Counted from the first letter of the stretch, positions 7,611 to 17,209 are shown. The stretch is 64,000 bases of DNA from Planctomycetota bacterium (GCA_029777335.1 JAKOSN010000250.1:20166-84165), one strand, 5' to 3'. Numbers and translations are program-made. The notes: generated by a model from the letters alone, not told the origin.

Positions 7611-9641
7611 ATGATGCGCTGGGTCGTGATGGGGGCGTTGGTATGGATGCTTGCCCCCACGTTATACGCCGATGATCTGACCGTCCTTACGCCCGAAACC
7701 GCAGGAGGTCCTCCCAGACAGATGCTCTCCCGTTTACTGAAGAAGGAGGCACTGGAGGCACTCGCTCGGCGCCAGGCGGTTTACGAAGCTGTGAAAACAC
7801 CGCAGGAAATGCGTGCCTATCAGGAGCGCCTGCGCCGAGAGTTTCTTGCCCATCTGGGTGTTTTCCCCGAACGAGCGCCATTGAATGCCCGGGTGGTGAA
7901 CACCTACATGGGCGATCGCTACCGCCGTGAAAAGATTGTGTTCGAGAGCCAGCCCAACCACCACGTGACGGCGGTGCTCTACCTCCCTGCCGCTGGAGAG
8001 CCGCCGTTTCCAGTTGTGGTCATGCCCTGTGGCCATTCGTCCAACGGGAAAGCCGAGAATCAGATGGCCGGGATCTTTCTAGCTCGGAGTGGCCTTGCCT
8101 GTTTGTGTTATGATCCCATTGGTCAGGGCGAACGCCATCAGTTTCTCGATAGCGAAGGCAAGGTCCTCTTCCGCCCCACGACCGAGCATACCCTTGTTGG
8201 AGCGGGGAGTATCCCCCTGGGGCGCAACACTGCTACCTTCCGCATCTGGGATGGAATGCGCGCCCTGGATTACGTCGCCAGTCGCAAGGATCTCGACGCA
8301 AAACGCATCGGGGTTACGGGGTGCTCGGGAGGAGGCACACTCACCAGCTATCTGATGGCGCTGGATGAGCGAGTCGCATGTGCTGCTCCAAGTTGTTACC
8401 TCACCAGTTTTGGACGTCTGCTGGACACCCTCGGCCCCCAGGATGCAGAGCAGAATATTCACGGCCAGCTGGCGTTTGGTCTGGATCACGCGGATTATAT
8501 CCTGATGCGCGCGCCCAGGCCGACTCTGATTCTCGCCGCGACTCAGGATTTCTTCGACATTCGTGGCACCTGGGACTCGTTTCGCCAGGCCAAGCGGTTC
8601 TACACCCGGCAGGGCCTTGGAGAACGGGTCGAACTGATCGAAACCGATACCAAACACGGTTACCCACGCCCTCAGCGCGAAGCGATGGTGCGCTGGATGC
8701 GCCGCTGGCTTATGGGCAAGGAGGAGCCGGTCACCGAGCCAGAGATCCTCCCACGCCCCGTGGATGAGTTGCGTTGCACTCCGCGCGGGGAGGTGATGTT
8801 GCTCGACGGCGCTCGGTCTGTCGTCGATCTCAATATCGCCTTCAATGCGCAGCTGGAGAAAAAGCGTCGCACCTTGTGGGAAGGCAGAGACCATGCCCGG
8901 GTGCTGGATGACGTGCGCCGCCTCGCCGGAATCCGCCGCCTGGCAGACCTTCCTCGATTAAAACCGATCGCCACCACCACGCTGGAGCGCTCAGGTTATC
9001 AGATTGCGAAACTGGTGCTGGAGAGCGAACCAGGCAATCGACTCCCCGCATTACTCTACCAACCCGCACGTCTCACGGGGGACCGCTATCTCTATCTCCA
9101 CAGTGGGGGAAAACACGTCGAGGGACAACCCGGGGGTCCCATTGAGAAACTTGTGCGGGCAGGTCACCTGGTGCTGGCGGTGGATGTGCGCGGCACCGGA
9201 GAAACCGGGCCCACGGAGGAGGGACTCTATGGCGGAAACAGTAGCGATTTTTTCACCGCCTATCTACTTGGAAAATCACTGGTGGGGATGCGTGCCGAGG
9301 ATGTGCTGGGATCGGCACGCACCCTGGCGGAGTGGCACACCCAAAAGGGTGCACAACCGGTCAAGGTGCGCGTGATCGCCGTAGGGGGTGTTGGCCCCGC
9401 TGCCCTCCACGCTGTTGTTCTGGAACCAGCGCTCTTCGCTCACCTGACGTTGATCCGCTCTCTCCCTTCGTGGTCCGATCTGGTGCGTTATCCACAGGTG
9501 CCCGGTCAACTGGTGAATACTGTTCATGGCGCGCTCCATGTTTACGATCTTCCCGATCTTGTCCATGCGCTCCCTGCCACGAAAGTGACGCTTCAGCAGC
9601 CGCTCGACCTTGCTGCGCTCACCGCGAGTAAGCGAAAATGA
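7611..9641 (+). CDS. Secreted tandem alpha/beta hydrolase (acetylxylan esterase-like)
   Basis: 676 residues with a signal peptide (MMRWVVMGALVWMLAPTLYA). The N-terminal half is an alpha/beta hydrolase with a nucleophile elbow GCSGGG (Ser239), an oxyanion-side VVVMPCGHSSNGK and a likely catalytic His in TKHGYPRPQRE. The C-terminal half repeats the fold (YLYLHSGGKH, LAVDVRGTGETGP), but its elbow reads AVGGVGPAAL, with no serine, so it is probably non-catalytic. Start chosen at the ATG at 7611, with GGGAG 6 bases upstream. Its stop overlaps the ATG of the next gene by four bases, implying translational coupling. Likely role: de-esterification of a polysaccharide outside the cytoplasm (inference). 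Confidence 0.85.
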   Translation: MMRWVVMGALVWMLAPTLYADDLTVLTPETAGGPPRQMLSRLLKKEALEALARRQAVYEAVKTPQEMRAYQERLRREFLAHLGVFPERAPLNARVVNTYMGDRYRREKIVFESQPNHHVTAVLYLPAAGEPPFPVVVMPCGHSSNGKAENQMAGIFLARSGLACLCYDPIGQGERHQFLDSEGKVLFRPTTEHTLVGAGSIPLGRNTATFRIWDGMRALDYVASRKDLDAKRIGVTGCSGGGTLTSYLMALDERVACAAPSCYLTSFGRLLDTLGPQDAEQNIHGQLAFGLDHADYILMRAPRPTLILAATQDFFDIRGTWDSFRQAKRFYTRQGLGERVELIETDTKHGYPRPQREAMVRWMRRWLMGKEEPVTEPEILPRPVDELRCTPRGEVMLLDGARSVVDLNIAFNAQLEKKRRTLWEGRDHARVLDDVRRLAGIRRLADLPRLKPIATTTLERSGYQIAKLVLESEPGNRLPALLYQPARLTGDRYLYLHSGGKHVEGQPGGPIEKLVRAGHLVLAVDVRGTGETGPTEEGLYGGNSSDFFTAYLLGKSLVGMRAEDVLGSARTLAEWHTQKGAQPVKVRVIAVGGVGPAALHAVVLEPALFAHLTLIRSLPSWSDLVRYPQVPGQLVNTVHGALHVYDLPDLVHALPATKVTLQQPLDLAALTASKRK

Positions 9642-12169
9642 GATCTCTTCTCGCTGTCCTTGCCCTGAGCCTGCTGGGTACTCCCGGGGTCGCCGTGGAA
9701 GTGCAGTGGGCTCAACTTCCCTCTCTTCCCGATCAGGAAGGATTCGCCGGCTGCTTCGCGGGTGTGAGTGGTCGGGCTCTGGTGCTTGCAGGTGGTGCCA
9801 ACTTCCCCAACCAGAAGCCGTGGGAAGGAGGTGCCAAGGTTTGGTACGACGCCATCCACGTCCTGGATCATCCTGCCGGCCAATGGAAAACCGTCGGCAA
9901 ACTCCCGCGCCCTCTTGCTTATGGGGCCAGCATCTCCACGGAAGACGGCTTGCTCTGCATCGGTGGGGCAGACGGCCAAACCCACTCTCCTCAATGCATT
10001 CTCCTGCAGTGGGAAGAGGGCAAACTGGCGATCCGATCGATGCCTGCGCTCCCACACCCCTGCGCCTATCTTTGTGGCGCACGCGCGGGGAACCTGGTCT
10101 ATGTTGCGGGAGGAACGGAAACTCCAACCAGCACCACCGCGCTCCGCACCTTCTGGGTTCTCGATCTAACCCGATTGGAGCAGGGTTGGCGTGAACTCGC
10201 CCCCTGGCCAGGCCGCCCACGAATGCTGGGAATCGCCGCAGTTCAGGGGGATGCTTTCTATCTGTTCAGCGGGGCCGATCTCTCCGCGGGACCGGACGGC
10301 AAACCCGTTCGCACCTACCTTGCCGATGGGTTTCGCTACACCCCCGGGAAGGGCTGGCAGGAGATCGCTCCCTTGCCCTGTCCGGTTGTCGCAGCCCCTT
10401 CGCCGGCACTGATCCTTGGACAGTCTCATCTGCTTCTCCTTGGCGGCGACGATGGCAGCCAGGTCAACTTTGAACCAAAAGCCCATCACCCAGGATTTTC
10501 CCGAGCGCTCCTCCTCTATCACACCATCACCGATACGTGGGTGTCGCTGGGAAGAATGCCCGTGGGGCAGGTTACCACGCCCGCGGTCCTCTGGCACGAT
10601 CGGTTTGTAATCCCAAGCGGGGAGATTCGTCCTGGACAACGGACTCCAGAGGTTTGGGCCCTGCGTGTCCAGGGCGACAAAGCAGGGTTTGGCTGGCTCA
10701 ACTACGGGACCCTTGGACTTTACCTGGGAGCGATGGTGTGGCTTGGCCTGTCGTTCACGCGGAGAAATCGAAGCACGGAGGACTTTTTTCGCGCCGCCCA
10801 GCGCATTCCCTGGTGGGCGGCCGGATTAAGTATTTTTGCCACGATGCTCAGTTCCATCACCTTCATGGCCATCCCCGCCCAGGCGTACAGCGTGGGGTGG
10901 AATTATTTTCTTGCCAATTCTTACCTGGTGATCACCCCACTGGTCGCGCTGGTCTATCTCCCGTTTTATCGCTCCCTGAACGTGACCTCGGCGTATGAGT
11001 ACCTCGAACGACGGTTCAATCCTGCCGTGCGCCTCCTGGCGAGTAGTCTGTTTATTCTCTTTCAATGGGGGCGCGTGGCCATCGTGCTCTATCTGCCCGC
11101 CCTTGCGCTTGCCACTGTGAGCGACATCGACGTCAGCACGTGTATTGTTCTCATGGGCTTACTCTGTGTTATTTACACAGTATTTGGAGGAATCGAGGCG
11201 GTCATCTGGACTGATGTGGTCCAGGCGCTCGTTCTCATGGGTGGGGCAGTGTGGGCGATCCTCACGGTGGTGAGTCGTGTGCAGGGGGGAGTTGCCACCA
11301 TTCTGACGACAGCCTCCGCCCACGGCAAGTTCCTGGAAAGTGTGCCGTGGAAACTGGACTACACCCTTGCCTCGGGGTGGACGATTCTGGTGGGGAGTAT
11401 CTTTGTTAACCTCTTCCCCTACACGGCCAGCCAGGATGTGGTGCAACGTTATCTCACCACGCATGACACCCGCAGTGCTTCGTGGGCGATCTGGACTAAC
11501 GCCCTCATCGCGCCGTTCGCTCAGGCGGTGTTCTTCGGTATCGGAACGGCCCTCTTTGTTTTCTATTTGCAGAATCCTGGGCGATTGGATCCCACGTTGC
11601 CCAACGATGCGATCTTTCCCCACTTCATTGTGAGCGAGTTACCCGCCGGAATTGCCGGGCTGATCGTGGCAGGGATCTTTGCCGCGGCGCAATCGACGTT
11701 GTCCAGCAGCCTCAACAGCATCGCAACAGCCTATGTGACGGATTTTCACCGCCGTTTTCGCCCGGAGGTCAGCGATCGCGCCTGCCTGCGTCTGGCGCGC
11801 TGGATTACCGCGCTGGTGGGTTTGGCGGGCACCCTGTTAGCGTTGGTTCTGGCGAAATCCGAGGTGCGCTCCCTGTGGGAAGCCTTTCTTTCCGTGGTGG
11901 GACTTTTTGGAGGGACGGTTTCCGGACTCTTTGTGCTCGGGATCTTTAGCCGGCGCGCACACGGGCTGGGAGCACTCGTCGGAGCCGTGTTCAGCGGCCT
12001 GCTGGTCTTGTTCGTCTCAATGTATCAGTTGACGATTTTCTGGTGTTTTCCGCTCCTGGGTGTCTCCAGTTGCGTCGTCGTTGGATGGTTGGCGAGTTGG
12101 GTGTTGCCTGGCGCGCGCCAGGCTCCTGAGGGGATGACGCTGCACAGCTTGAAACGCACCGGACTCTGA
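9638..12169 (+). CDS. Kelch/mutarotase-like domain fused to a sodium:solute symporter
   Basis: 843 residues. After a signal-like N-terminus (MRSLLAVLALSLLGTPGVAV), residues ~20-350 form a Kelch beta-propeller (LVLAGGANFPN, LLCIGGADGQ, LVYVAGGTETP, LLLLGGDDGSQ), resembling the cyclically permuted mutarotase/N-acetylneuraminate epimerase group. From ~358 onward it is a sodium/solute symporter of the SSS family with 12-13 hydrophobic segments (RSTEDFFRAAQRIPWWAAGLS, MLSSITFMAIPAQAYSVGWN). The propeller would face the periplasm and present or epimerise the sugar that the transporter imports. It is translationally coupled to the upstream hydrolase gene, so the three genes 6758-12169 probably serve one substrate. 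Confidence 0.92.
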   Translation: MRSLLAVLALSLLGTPGVAVEVQWAQLPSLPDQEGFAGCFAGVSGRALVLAGGANFPNQKPWEGGAKVWYDAIHVLDHPAGQWKTVGKLPRPLAYGASISTEDGLLCIGGADGQTHSPQCILLQWEEGKLAIRSMPALPHPCAYLCGARAGNLVYVAGGTETPTSTTALRTFWVLDLTRLEQGWRELAPWPGRPRMLGIAAVQGDAFYLFSGADLSAGPDGKPVRTYLADGFRYTPGKGWQEIAPLPCPVVAAPSPALILGQSHLLLLGGDDGSQVNFEPKAHHPGFSRALLLYHTITDTWVSLGRMPVGQVTTPAVLWHDRFVIPSGEIRPGQRTPEVWALRVQGDKAGFGWLNYGTLGLYLGAMVWLGLSFTRRNRSTEDFFRAAQRIPWWAAGLSIFATMLSSITFMAIPAQAYSVGWNYFLANSYLVITPLVALVYLPFYRSLNVTSAYEYLERRFNPAVRLLASSLFILFQWGRVAIVLYLPALALATVSDIDVSTCIVLMGLLCVIYTVFGGIEAVIWTDVVQALVLMGGAVWAILTVVSRVQGGVATILTTASAHGKFLESVPWKLDYTLASGWTILVGSIFVNLFPYTASQDVVQRYLTTHDTRSASWAIWTNALIAPFAQAVFFGIGTALFVFYLQNPGRLDPTLPNDAIFPHFIVSELPAGIAGLIVAGIFAAAQSTLSSSLNSIATAYVTDFHRRFRPEVSDRACLRLARWITALVGLAGTLLALVLAKSEVRSLWEAFLSVVGLFGGTVSGLFVLGIFSRRAHGLGALVGAVFSGLLVLFVSMYQLTIFWCFPLLGVSSCVVVGWLASWVLPGARQAPEGMTLHSLKRTGL

Positions 12170-12205
12170 TTCACCCAGGCACATGCCCGCTGGCGGGAAG
12201 CACTC

Positions 12206-12235
12206 GTGAGAAGGGAGCATTTGCTCCCTTCTCAC
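12206..12235. terminator. Perfect hairpin between convergent genes
   Basis: GTGAGAAGGGAGCA (12206-12219) pairs perfectly with TGCTCCCTTCTCAC (12222-12235) across a two-base gap, with further pairing outside after a one-base bulge. It sits between the symporter stop and the glnN stop, so it can serve transcripts from both strands. No T-run follows. Confidence 0.65.
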
Positions 12236-12247
12236 CGAGTGGTTGAG

Positions 12248-14434
12248 TTACTTGATAAAGAGCATCTCGCGGTAAGTCGGCAACGGCCAGAGGTCGTCGG
12301 CGACGATCATTTCGAGCTTGTCACCCAGCCCACGGACCTCATTCATCGCGATGAGGATCGAGTCACGGGCATACTTGGCGTGCGCGAAGACATCGCCCGC
12401 GGCGTGGTGATGCAGAGCCTTTTCCAGGGTGGCGGTGGCCGCCTGGAAGGCCGTGATCGTGCTGGTGAGCGATTTCAACAACTCGGACTGAGCGCTGTTG
12501 TCCACCCCGGCGGCCTTGGTCGCGTTCACCGTGGCAGCCACTTCTCCCTGGTAACGCAGGGCGGCGGGGAGGATCATCGTCCGCGCCATCATCGCCGTCA
12601 ACTGGCCTTCGATGTTGACCGTCTTGACATAGTGCTCGCACAGGATCGTGTAGCGGCTCTGCAGTTCCCGTTCGCTGTAGACCTTGTACTTGGTGAACAG
12701 ATCGATCGAATCCTTGCGCAGGATCACCGGCAAGGCGTCGACGGTGTTGCGCAGGTTGGGCAGACCGCGCCGCTCTGCTTCCTTGTGCCACTCCTCGGAA
12801 TAGTTATCCCCGTTGAAGATAACCTTTTTGCTCTCCTTGAGAATCCCAGGGAGGAGATCCTGGATCGCCTTGTGCAGATCCTTGCCCGAGGCGACCGCCT
12901 TTTCCAGGTAGGTGGCGACGTAATCCAGCGATTCGGCGACGATGGTGTTGAGCACCGTGTTCGGCCCGGCGATCGATTGCGACGCCCCAACAGCCCGGAA
13001 CTCAAACTTGTTGCCCGTGAAGGCGAACGGGCTGGTGCGGTTGCGGTCGCCCGGATCGCGCGGCAACTTGGGCAACACGGAGACGCCAATCTCCATGAAT
13101 CCGCCCTGTTTGGTGCTCTTGGGTGAACCCTGCTCCAGCTGATCCATCACATCCTGCAGCTGATCGCCCAGGAAGATCGAGATGATGGCCGGGGGAGCCT
13201 CGTTGGCGCCCAGGCGGTGATCGTTGGCCGCTCCGCTGACGCTGACGCGGAGCAACTCCGGGTAGCGGGCCACCGCACGAATGACCGCCACACAGAAGAC
13301 GAGGAACTGAGCGTTATCGTGTGGGGTGTCGCCAGGGTTGAGCAGATTTTCGCCGGTGTCGGTGGACATCGACCAGTTGTTGTGCTTGCCTGAACCGTTG
13401 ATGCCCGCGAACGGTTTTTCATGCAGCAAGCAGGCCAGACCATACTTGTCGGCGATGCGGCGCAGCATCTCCATGGTCAACATCTGGTGGTCGGTCGCCA
13501 GGTTCGAATCCTCGAAGATGGGAGCGATCTCGTACTGGCTGGGCGCCACCTCGTTGTGGCGTGTCTTGACGGGAACGGCCAGTTTGAAGAGCTCTGCTTC
13601 CACCTCGGCCATGCAAGCCAGGACGCGTTCAGGGATCGACCCGAAATACTGATCTTCCAGCTCCTGACCCTTGGGCGGACGGGCGCCAAAGAGAGTGCGC
13701 CCCGCGTTAATCAGGTCGGGACGTGCATAGTAAAAGTTCTTGTCGATCAGGAAATATTCCTGCTCCGGGCCCACGGTGGTAAAGACCTTGTGCGCCTCGG
13801 TGTTGCCGAAGAGCCGAAGCACACGCAGAGCCTGGGTGGATAGCACTTCCATGGAGCGCAGCAGCGGGGTCTTCTTATCCAGCGCTTCCCCCGTCCAGCT
13901 GAGGAACGCGGTGGGGATGACCAGGGTGGCGCCGTTCGGGCCCTCGTGGATGAAGGCTGGGCTGGTGGGATCCCAGGCGGTGTAACCGCGCGCCTCGAAG
14001 GTGGCGCGAATCCCGCCGGAGGGGAAGGAGCTGGCGTCCGGTTCGCCACGAACCAGTTCCTTGCCACTGAACTCGGTGATTGCCTTGCCGTCGGCCGTCG
14101 GGACAAGAAAGCTATCGTGTTTCTCGGCGGTCAGCCCGGTCATGGGCTGGAAGAGATGGGTGAAGTGCGTGGCCCCCTTCTCCATGGCCCAATCCTTCAT
14201 CGCCGTGGCAACGTTATCGGCGATGGCAGGATCGAGCGTGGCACCCTGACGAATCGTCTTTTGCAGAGCCTTGAAGACATTCTTGGGCAGCCGCTGGCGC
14301 TGGACCTCCACGTTGAAGACATTGTCTCCAAAGAGATCCTTCAGGTGGATTTCCTTGAAATTGACGCGGTTGAGAGTGTGTTTCGCGGCAGCGATGGCCT
14401 GGATGGCCTGGCTACGAACATTGGCTGAACCCAT
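12248..14434 (-). CDS. glnN: Type III glutamine synthetase
   Basis: 728 residues, the length expected for GSIII. It makes glutamine from glutamate, ammonia and ATP in the cytoplasm. GSIII hallmarks are clear: FKEIHLKDLFGDNVFN near the N-terminus, GPEQEYFLIDKNFY, the KTRHNEVAPSQYEIAPIFE block (metal and substrate residues), INGSGKHNNWSM, and the ATP-side NRTSPFAFTGNKFEFRAVG. The start ATG at 14434 leaves a 342-base upstream region with a small inverted repeat close to the start. Because GSIII enzymes are usually regulated by nitrogen status, that region is the place to look for control elements. It converges on the Kelch-symporter gene. Confidence 0.97.
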   Translation of the reverse strand: MGSANVRSQAIQAIAAAKHTLNRVNFKEIHLKDLFGDNVFNVEVQRQRLPKNVFKALQKTIRQGATLDPAIADNVATAMKDWAMEKGATHFTHLFQPMTGLTAEKHDSFLVPTADGKAITEFSGKELVRGEPDASSFPSGGIRATFEARGYTAWDPTSPAFIHEGPNGATLVIPTAFLSWTGEALDKKTPLLRSMEVLSTQALRVLRLFGNTEAHKVFTTVGPEQEYFLIDKNFYYARPDLINAGRTLFGARPPKGQELEDQYFGSIPERVLACMAEVEAELFKLAVPVKTRHNEVAPSQYEIAPIFEDSNLATDHQMLTMEMLRRIADKYGLACLLHEKPFAGINGSGKHNNWSMSTDTGENLLNPGDTPHDNAQFLVFCVAVIRAVARYPELLRVSVSGAANDHRLGANEAPPAIISIFLGDQLQDVMDQLEQGSPKSTKQGGFMEIGVSVLPKLPRDPGDRNRTSPFAFTGNKFEFRAVGASQSIAGPNTVLNTIVAESLDYVATYLEKAVASGKDLHKAIQDLLPGILKESKKVIFNGDNYSEEWHKEAERRGLPNLRNTVDALPVILRKDSIDLFTKYKVYSERELQSRYTILCEHYVKTVNIEGQLTAMMARTMILPAALRYQGEVAATVNATKAAGVDNSAQSELLKSLTSTITAFQAATATLEKALHHHAAGDVFAHAKYARDSILIAMNEVRGLGDKLEMIVADDLWPLPTYREMLFIK

Positions 14435-14776
14435 TGCTGTCGTCTTCTCCTGGAGTGGAGGCCCACGGGCCTGACGCTCGACCTTGGCGGTATGTACGGA
14501 GAATCTCTGGAGCCGAAACCGCTTGTTTTCGACTCTGAGTAGGAGAGGTAGCTAAGTTTTATGAAGTTTCCCAGAAAGCGACCAGTGGGGGTGAGTTCTC
14601 TGAGACGGAGGGGGCGGCCCCTGGCGGTCGGTGGGTTTCCGTCGCTGGGATGATTTGAGGCAAAAGTGCTCTGGAAGTTCGCTCCAGGGCCTGGTATATC
14701 CCGCGCCAAACACAAACGACCAGGCCGCTGCCACGGCGAAATCAGCGAACCCTAACCCGGTTGGCGGGGAATCGTC
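14435..14776. promoter_or_regulatory. Divergent intergenic region, glnN / lipoprotein gene
   Basis: No gene is seen in these 342 bases. AGGCCC at 14459-14464 and GGGCCT at 14467-14472 form a perfect 6-2-6 inverted repeat 25 bases upstream of the glnN start, a position suited to an operator or a leader hairpin. No convincing -35/-10 pair or riboswitch fold could be assigned by eye. Confidence 0.35.
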
Positions 14777-15811
14777 ATGGCACATGCACGGCGACCGAAG
14801 GGAGCATCCCTGATCCTCCTCGGATTCCTTTGCCTTGGGGGATGCGGACATCCGCAGGTTGCCAGCCTCTCCTCGCCTGCCGCGCCAACGACGAAGATCG
14901 CCGCCCCAGAATCCGATTGCGCGCAATTGCCCCCCACCGTTGAAGCCGATGACTTCCCGACCGTGCCGCTCGCCTCAACGCCCGAACTTGTTCGCGCCGA
15001 ACCGATCACACCCGTGGACGAAAGCTGCCCCCCGGCGCCTCTCGCGGCAGAGCGGACAGGGCCCGCTGCCTGGGGGATTGTTGGACTCCGCACCTTTGCC
15101 TTTGATCAACAGGTTGCTCCCAACGGGTTGGAATACAAACCGCTCTTTGCGCTCGATATGAACTTCAATCTCTGGTTGTGCCGCTCGCAGCGTGTCTATC
15201 TCTTCTCGGACTCCACCTTCTGGGGACAACGCGCTGCGCCAGGGATTACCAACCCACGCCAGGGGCAGTTCGATTTCAGCAAACGCGAATTTGATTTCGC
15301 CCTGGGAACCGCCTGGAATTATTACGGCTCCCTTGAAGCGCGGGTGTTTGCCTATTCGTACAACAATCTGAACCGGGGCACCTCGCTGTCGGCTCCCTCG
15401 GGGTATGCCGATGGCGTTGGGCTGGAGAACCGCTACTACCTCGGCTCGACGTATGCCGACCTGGGCACCGCCGCCTTCGATGTCGCCCGCGCCTCCTTTC
15501 TCAGCGCGGGCATCTATCCCACCAAGGACCTCGTCGATGCTGAGGGGAATGATTTCAAACCCGGACCATTTGTGCGCGCCTATCTGACACTCGATCTGTG
15601 CGGACCGGCCTGTTACCTCTACAGCGATACGCAGTTAATTGCGCGCCGATCCTGCACCCCACAATTACTCAAGGGCGATCTGGGGGTGGCCGTGCGTCCC
15701 CTGGCATCGTCTCCCCAGCTGGAGTTTCGGCTCGGCTCCAACCTTCTTTATGATCAGCACAATGGCGAACTGGAAACGGGACTCACTGGCCAGGTTCGCT
15801 TTCTCTACTGA
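14777..15811 (+). CDS. Putative lipoprotein / outer-membrane beta protein
   Basis: 344 residues. The N-terminus is a lipoprotein signal peptide with lipobox LGGC (SLILLGFLCLGGCGHPQ). A proline- and acid-rich spacer (~30-95) leads to a C-terminal domain rich in alternating aromatic residues (FNLWLCRSQRVYLFSD, FDFALGTAWNYYGSLEARVF, VGLENRYYLGSTYADLGTAA) that reads like outer-membrane beta strands and ends in an aromatic (VRFLY). A surface or outer-membrane role is therefore likely; the precise function is not recognised. The ATG at 14777 has GGGGAA just upstream. It converges with the TPR gene, with only 19 bases between stops. Confidence 0.75.
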   Translation: MAHARRPKGASLILLGFLCLGGCGHPQVASLSSPAAPTTKIAAPESDCAQLPPTVEADDFPTVPLASTPELVRAEPITPVDESCPPAPLAAERTGPAAWGIVGLRTFAFDQQVAPNGLEYKPLFALDMNFNLWLCRSQRVYLFSDSTFWGQRAAPGITNPRQGQFDFSKREFDFALGTAWNYYGSLEARVFAYSYNNLNRGTSLSAPSGYADGVGLENRYYLGSTYADLGTAAFDVARASFLSAGIYPTKDLVDAEGNDFKPGPFVRAYLTLDLCGPACYLYSDTQLIARRSCTPQLLKGDLGVAVRPLASSPQLEFRLGSNLLYDQHNGELETGLTGQVRFLY

Positions 15812-15830
15812 TCCTCTTTCCAACCTCGAC

Positions 15831-16898
15831 TCATCCCAGATCGCGGATGTGATGAGGACAGGGGCGCGTTCCGTTCAACACCTCGGTGATGATGCGAACG
15901 AGGTTGCCTGTGATCGCGTCGCCAGGATCCCGGGCAAGCGCCGCGCGCGCCACTTTCTCGGCCTCGTACGGTTTATTTGAGAAGAGCATCGCCAGGGCGA
16001 GATTCGCGCGCAGGCCAGGATCGTCCGGGGCGGACTCGATGGCGCGTTCGCAAAAAGGGATGGCCTCGTCGGGGCGGCCGGCGTCCATCGCGGCTATTGC
16101 TGCCTCACGCGCCACGTCCGGATGATCCGGATTGACCCGATGGGCTCGCGCGAACCAGTGCAGCCCCTGCTCATAGTCCTCCAGGCGCTGATACACCTTG
16201 CCGAGCAACCACATCGCGGACCAGTTTTTCGGATTGATCCGTACCACCTCACGAAACCGAGCGCTGGCATCGTCCAGCCGTTGGCGGTTCGTCGCGTCCA
16301 GGGGGGCAGGCGTCTGATTGTCGAGAATGATCAGGCCCTTGATGAGGTCGCACGCCTGCTGGTAGAGTTCGTTGTGGCGTGCCCGATCCTGTTTTGAGGC
16401 GGAGGCAGTTCGCCCGACGTAGACCTCCTGTCCCGTTGCCCGCTCTCGATAGACGTCGACGTGGTCCTCGGAGCGGATAAATTCCAGGGTTTTCTTCACT
16501 TCCTCCGCTGACATTTGCATGACAGCGCGGTCGGCATCCCACCCTGACGGAGCATGCAGATCGCCTGGCGTGGTACCGGAGAGCCACGCGATCGCTGTCT
16601 TGCCGCGCTGGCCGAGTTCAAGCCAGGAACAGGGGAGTAATGGCCCATCTCGCCAGTTCACCAATGCCGCATCCTCGGCGGCGCCTTTCCGCGTGGGGGT
16701 AAGCCCCCGCGCGGCCAGGTAAGCCATAAACTCCTCCGCATCACCGCGTACCAGGAAGCCGATTCGACTCAGGTGTTCGTCGGCGCAAAAAGTGTTGTTC
16801 GGACAATCACGGCGAAAACCGTCCACTCCGCTCGGATATTTTTCTGCCAGCGTCTTATTGCGCACCAGCACCGAAAACGCCTCGATGATGACAGCCAT
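15831..16898 (-). CDS. TPR-repeat protein with conserved N-terminal domain
   Basis: 355 residues without a signal peptide. The N-terminal ~170 residues (IIEAFSVLVRNKTLAEKYPS, CADEHLSRIGFLVRGDAEEF) are a compact domain I do not recognise by name. The C-terminal half holds at least three tetratricopeptide repeats, e.g. WSAMWLLGKVYQRLEDYEQ, ALHW-type helices and ARAHRVNPDHPDVAREAAIA. TPRs mediate protein-protein contacts, so an adaptor role is likely. The 94-residue gene upstream on the same strand ends 26 bases before this start, suggesting a two-gene operon. Confidence 0.8.
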   Translation of the reverse strand: MAVIIEAFSVLVRNKTLAEKYPSGVDGFRRDCPNNTFCADEHLSRIGFLVRGDAEEFMAYLAARGLTPTRKGAAEDAALVNWRDGPLLPCSWLELGQRGKTAIAWLSGTTPGDLHAPSGWDADRAVMQMSAEEVKKTLEFIRSEDHVDVYRERATGQEVYVGRTASASKQDRARHNELYQQACDLIKGLIILDNQTPAPLDATNRQRLDDASARFREVVRINPKNWSAMWLLGKVYQRLEDYEQGLHWFARAHRVNPDHPDVAREAAIAAMDAGRPDEAIPFCERAIESAPDDPGLRANLALAMLFSNKPYEAEKVARAALARDPGDAITGNLVRIITEVLNGTRPCPHHIRDLG

Positions 16899-16924
16899 CG
16901 ATCCCTCCGCTCACAGAGAGTTGC

Positions 16925-17209
16925 TCACGTTTCGGGACCCTCGATCTGCACCTTGAGGCTAAATCCGCTAAGTGTCAGTCGAACGTTTCCCTCCGCCTCG
17001 CCCAACTTTTGCAGGATCGCCCCGCCCGGTTCGAGAGCGACCACACGTGCACCACTGTGTAAGAGTTCGTTGACCTCCTCGGTTCCAAAGAATGCAAGTC
17101 CCCTGTGCTCATCAATGCGAATACCAACCTCGACCTCACGCATGGGAACTCCAGGCTCCGGGATGTCGGCGGAAGCCGCCAGGTGGTGATTGGCCCCATC
17201 CACATTCAT
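16925..17209 (-). CDS. Small conserved-looking protein, operon partner of TPR gene
   Basis: 94 residues, function not recognised. The protein is soluble, with mixed beta/helix character: MREVEVGIRIDEHRGLAFF, then VNELLHSGARVVALEPGG and a beta-rich end LTLSGFSLKVQIEGPET. Start at 17209 is supported by GGGAGGA immediately upstream. It lies 26 bases ahead of the TPR protein on the same strand and is divergent from the DUF1501 gene. The good ribosome site and operon position argue for a real gene. Confidence 0.65.
   Translation of the reverse strand: MNVDGANHHLAASADIPEPGVPMREVEVGIRIDEHRGLAFFGTEEVNELLHSGARVVALEPGGAILQKLGEAEGNVRLTLSGFSLKVQIEGPET

Noticed and set aside
12206..13126. A 306-codon + strand frame within glnN
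   Set aside because: Antisense to type III glutamine synthetase with intact catalytic motifs.
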